64,000 nt of DNA from assembly GCA_041389725.1 (NCBI GenBank), contig JAWKRG010000003.1, forward strand, positions 62,001 through 126,000, in the 5' to 3' direction. Under the pieces are notes generated by a model. It was given only the letters and a program-made list of their open reading frames with translations, did no database searches and was not told where the DNA came from. The position numbers and the translations under genes were made by a program. The stretch's first letter is position 1; every line of letters starts with the position of its first letter. Positions 61,928 to 64,000 of this stretch are shown one piece after another. This stretch comes from Polyangiaceae bacterium. Lineage in GTDB: Bacteria > Myxococcota_A > Polyangia > Polyangiales > Polyangiaceae.

Positions 61928-62725
61928 ATGATGAATCGACTCTTCTTCTGCTTCGCTTTGGGCGCCATCGGCTGTGGCTCGGGGGACGGAGCCAGCTCCG
62001 GAATGAGCCCCGCCACCACGCTGCGCGTGAGTCTGGGCGCCAGCACTGCGACCTATCCGCACCAGGACGCGCTAGCGTCGCAAACTGCCACACAAGTGCG
62101 CGCGGGCGTGCGCTCCCTGGAGCTGATCGACGACCAGGGCACTCCCTGGCCGATCTACACGGCGCAGGGCGAGGCCACGACGGTGAGCTACGACAACGGC
62201 GCACGGACTCAGTTGACGGAACTCGAGCCGAGTGCGCTGAAGCCCGGCAAGTACGTTCGCGCCCGTTTGGTGCAAGATTGGTCGCGTTTCGACATCACTG
62301 CGACGCTGCACGACGGCAACACCACCACCAGCGGCACGCTCTCCGTTCTGCAAGTCACGTCGGACGGAACGAGCATGAACGGCACCATGTATGACGGCGG
62401 CGACTACGAGCACTCCTTCGCCGCCGCGGGACAACAGCCGCAGTCGTTCACGGGCGCTGCACCCATCCCCGATCACTCCACCACCGCTGAAGCCGAGGCC
62501 CACGTGGAATCCGGCGCTTGGGCCGTCTACTTTCCGGTCGACATACAGATCACCGACCAGAGCCTCGGCACCCTGAGTATCGTGGCGAACATGGACCACG
62601 CCTTCCGTTGGACTGACCTGTCGAGCGCAGGCTACCAAGACGCGGTGTACGACATCGCGCCACCGCTCTACGAAGTGGTGGAGCAGTTCGGCGCAAACCG
62701 CTTCGACGTGGCCCTGACCCCCTGA
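61928..62725 (+). CDS. Lipoprotein, secreted beta-rich
   Basis: A 265-residue lipoprotein (signal MMNRLFFCFALGAIGC). The mature part is beta-rich, with two segments that look like paired sandwiches (LRVSLGASTATYPHQDALAS and RFDITATLHDGNTTTSGTLSV). No family recognised. The second Met (61931) is an alternative start. Confidence 0.72.
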   Translation: MMNRLFFCFALGAIGCGSGDGASSGMSPATTLRVSLGASTATYPHQDALASQTATQVRAGVRSLELIDDQGTPWPIYTAQGEATTVSYDNGARTQLTELEPSALKPGKYVRARLVQDWSRFDITATLHDGNTTTSGTLSVLQVTSDGTSMNGTMYDGGDYEHSFAAAGQQPQSFTGAAPIPDHSTTAEAEAHVESGAWAVYFPVDIQITDQSLGTLSIVANMDHAFRWTDLSSAGYQDAVYDIAPPLYEVVEQFGANRFDVALTP

Positions 62726-62965
62726 CGCGAGCGGCGCTCCACCACTCGGAAGCGCAAGGCAGCATCACGTCGCGTTCCCGCTTCGCCCCTCGCTATCCGC
62801 ATTGGGAGGCTTTCTTCAAAGAATTCCGCAGGTTCCGGCTGAAGGCTCGTCGGCGACCAGCGGGAAGAATCTGCCCCATCGACCCGTATTGGGGGCCGCG
62901 GTAGTCATCGGCGCTGGGCGCTCTTTGGGCCCGGGGGGACGATCGAGCCGCAGCAGGAACGTGCC

Positions 62966-63322
62966 ATGCAACAGATGCCTCAACAGTACCAGTACCCACC
63001 GCAGCAACAGATGGCCCCTCAGCCCGCCGGCCCCGCAGTCGCGCCGGCGCGCGAGCCCAAGCGCAACATCATCTTGATCGGGATCGGTTTGTTTCTCCTG
63101 ATCTTCATCGCACTGCCGGTGTTCGGGTTGTTCGCCTACAACCTGTATCAGTACATGACCATCGAAGATAAGTTCGCCGATCTGCCCAGCTACGCGCGCA
63201 GCTTTGGCGTCGAGATCGTGAAGCGCGCCGCCATGAAGCGCATGATGATCTTTGGACCCGTCTCAGGCGTCTTCGGCCTGGTGGGACTCGTCCTCGCCGG
63301 CCTGGGAATGCGCAAGAAGTAG
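62966..63322 (+). CDS. Small membrane protein with Gln/Pro-rich N-terminus
   Basis: A 118-residue protein. The N-terminus is Gln/Pro-rich (QQYQYPPQQQM), followed by a membrane helix (NIILIGIGLFLLIFIALPVFGLFAYNLY split at its middle) and a second hydrophobic segment near the end (FGPVSGVFGLVGLVLAGLGM). Function unknown. Confidence 0.7.
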   Translation: MQQMPQQYQYPPQQQMAPQPAGPAVAPAREPKRNIILIGIGLFLLIFIALPVFGLFAYNLYQYMTIEDKFADLPSYARSFGVEIVKRAAMKRMMIFGPVSGVFGLVGLVLAGLGMRKK

Positions 63323-63385
63323 CGGCCCAAATGGGTAGGCGCGGGCGCATCTGGCTCGCGCTTTCCCCCCGTCGGGGATCGGGTA

Positions 63386-63400
63386 GCCCGTCAGGCGGGC
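63386..63400 (+). terminator. Weak hairpin before the last kinase
   Basis: GCCCG-TCAGG-CGGGC, a 5-bp stem 64 bases after the small membrane protein gene. It may end that transcript. The signal is weak. Confidence 0.25.
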
Positions 63401-63429
63401 CGACCTGGTGTGTTGGAAGATGAGCTAGG

Positions 63430-64000
63430 ATGACTGCTGCACGAGTTCGCAAGAGCGACATCTCCCGTCCGCAGAGTTCGCGGCCCAACTGGAGTGTCGC
63501 CAGTGAACCCCCGCCGCCGGAACGCATCGGCTCGTTCCGCGTGCTGTATCAGCTGGCCAAGGGTGGAACTTCGTCGGTCTTCGTCGCAGAGCTGGAGGGC
63601 GACGCTTCCCAGGTCTTCGCCATCAAGTTGCTGGACAAGCGCGGCCAGGACGAATTCGGGCTGCGCTCGTTCCTGGCCGAGGCACGCGTCACGACCAGCC
63701 TCGATCACCCCAACGTCGTGAAGGCACTGGAGTGGGGTGAACACGAGGGCGTGCCCTTTATCGCCATGGAGCTCGTGTTGGGTGCTTCCGTCTCGGAACT
63801 CCTGGCCGCCCTTCGTCGCCACGAACGACTGCTGGACCCCTGGATAGCCGCTTTCGTCATCGAGCAGGCGGCGCTGGGACTGCACCACGCCCACGAGCTG
63901 CGAGACGCGGCGGGCAATCCGATTCATCTCGTGCACCGCGACATCTCCCCCCACAACATCCTGCTGTCCTTCGAGGGACGCGTTGCGCTCTCGGACTTCG
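63430..64000 (+). CDS. Ser/Thr protein kinase, cut by the window end
   Basis: The first 190 residues of a kinase: Gly-loop LAKGGTSSVFVA, Lys in FAIKLL, and HRDISPHNILL before the cut. The sequence stops within the DFG segment (LSDF). It starts with ATG 63430 after a short N-terminal stretch of about 35 residues. The substrate or output domain is beyond the window. Confidence 0.85.
   Translation, partial: MTAARVRKSDISRPQSSRPNWSVASEPPPPERIGSFRVLYQLAKGGTSSVFVAELEGDASQVFAIKLLDKRGQDEFGLRSFLAEARVTTSLDHPNVVKALEWGEHEGVPFIAMELVLGASVSELLAALRRHERLLDPWIAAFVIEQAALGLHHAHELRDAAGNPIHLVHRDISPHNILLSFEGRVALSDF

Noticed and set aside
1..64000. tRNA or rRNA genes
   Set aside because: No T-loop GGTTCGAATCC-like set with a matching acceptor arm or anticodon stem was found by eye; a tRNAscan run would settle it.

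Overview
The window looks like a chromosome segment of a GC-rich myxobacterium (Myxococcota, probably Polyangia-like). The reasons are the strong G/C bias at third codon positions, three Hanks-type Ser/Thr kinases with the HRD-(I/V)-SP-(H/Q)-N catalytic loop common in myxobacteria, many lipoproteins with low-complexity linkers, and a kinase coupled to an outer-surface-type companion protein. No rRNA, tRNA, insertion sequence, phage gene or CRISPR array was recognised. Taxonomy is inferred from gene style only.

Layout. 1-6.8 kb: a trypsin-like protease, a thioredoxin-fold lipoprotein, a leucine-rich-repeat lipoprotein, a pirin, a small beta-barrel protein and a Gly-rich repeat lipoprotein. 6.8-13 kb: the most distinctive part. 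An atypical LuxR-type response regulator faces a tight four-gene operon: Tat-exported VAO-family FAD oxidase, tryptophanase, small STAS-like protein, and a DMATS-type aromatic prenyltransferase with an extra C-terminal helical domain. This reads as a prenylated-indole pathway: tryptophan to indole, prenylation, then oxidation. Two copies of the palindrome TCACCC-N4-GGGTGA lie in its promoter region. 13-24.8 kb: USP-like protein overlapping a LonB-like protease, a GMC oxidoreductase with a small partner, an ECF-like sigma factor, small envelope proteins, a GT2 glycosyltransferase, a B12-binding radical SAM protein and an alpha/beta hydrolase.

24.8-44.3 kb: Ser/Thr kinases, fatty-acid desaturase, MsrA lipoprotein, 6-phosphofructokinase, GST, esterase lipoprotein, class V aminotransferase, thioesterase, PlsC acyltransferase and two beta-barrel-like proteins. 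44.6-53.9 kb: a PhaC-like hydrolase fused to a degenerate acyl-CoA-synthetase-like domain, an MscS channel, and a TetR-controlled operon with a radical SAM protein and a rare SCP2-E1alpha-E1beta fusion. 53.9-57.8 kb: a repeat-rich, gene-poor stretch with four different tandem or echo repeats and a nested stem structure, then a hypothetical protein and a patatin. 57.8-64 kb: aminotransferase, GNAT, SpeH-type AdoMet decarboxylase, asparaginyl-tRNA synthetase, a lipoprotein, a small membrane protein and the start of a third kinase.

Starts were moved inward wherever the longest open frame ran past a signal peptide, lipobox or conserved domain edge. Function statements come from motif reading, not database searches.
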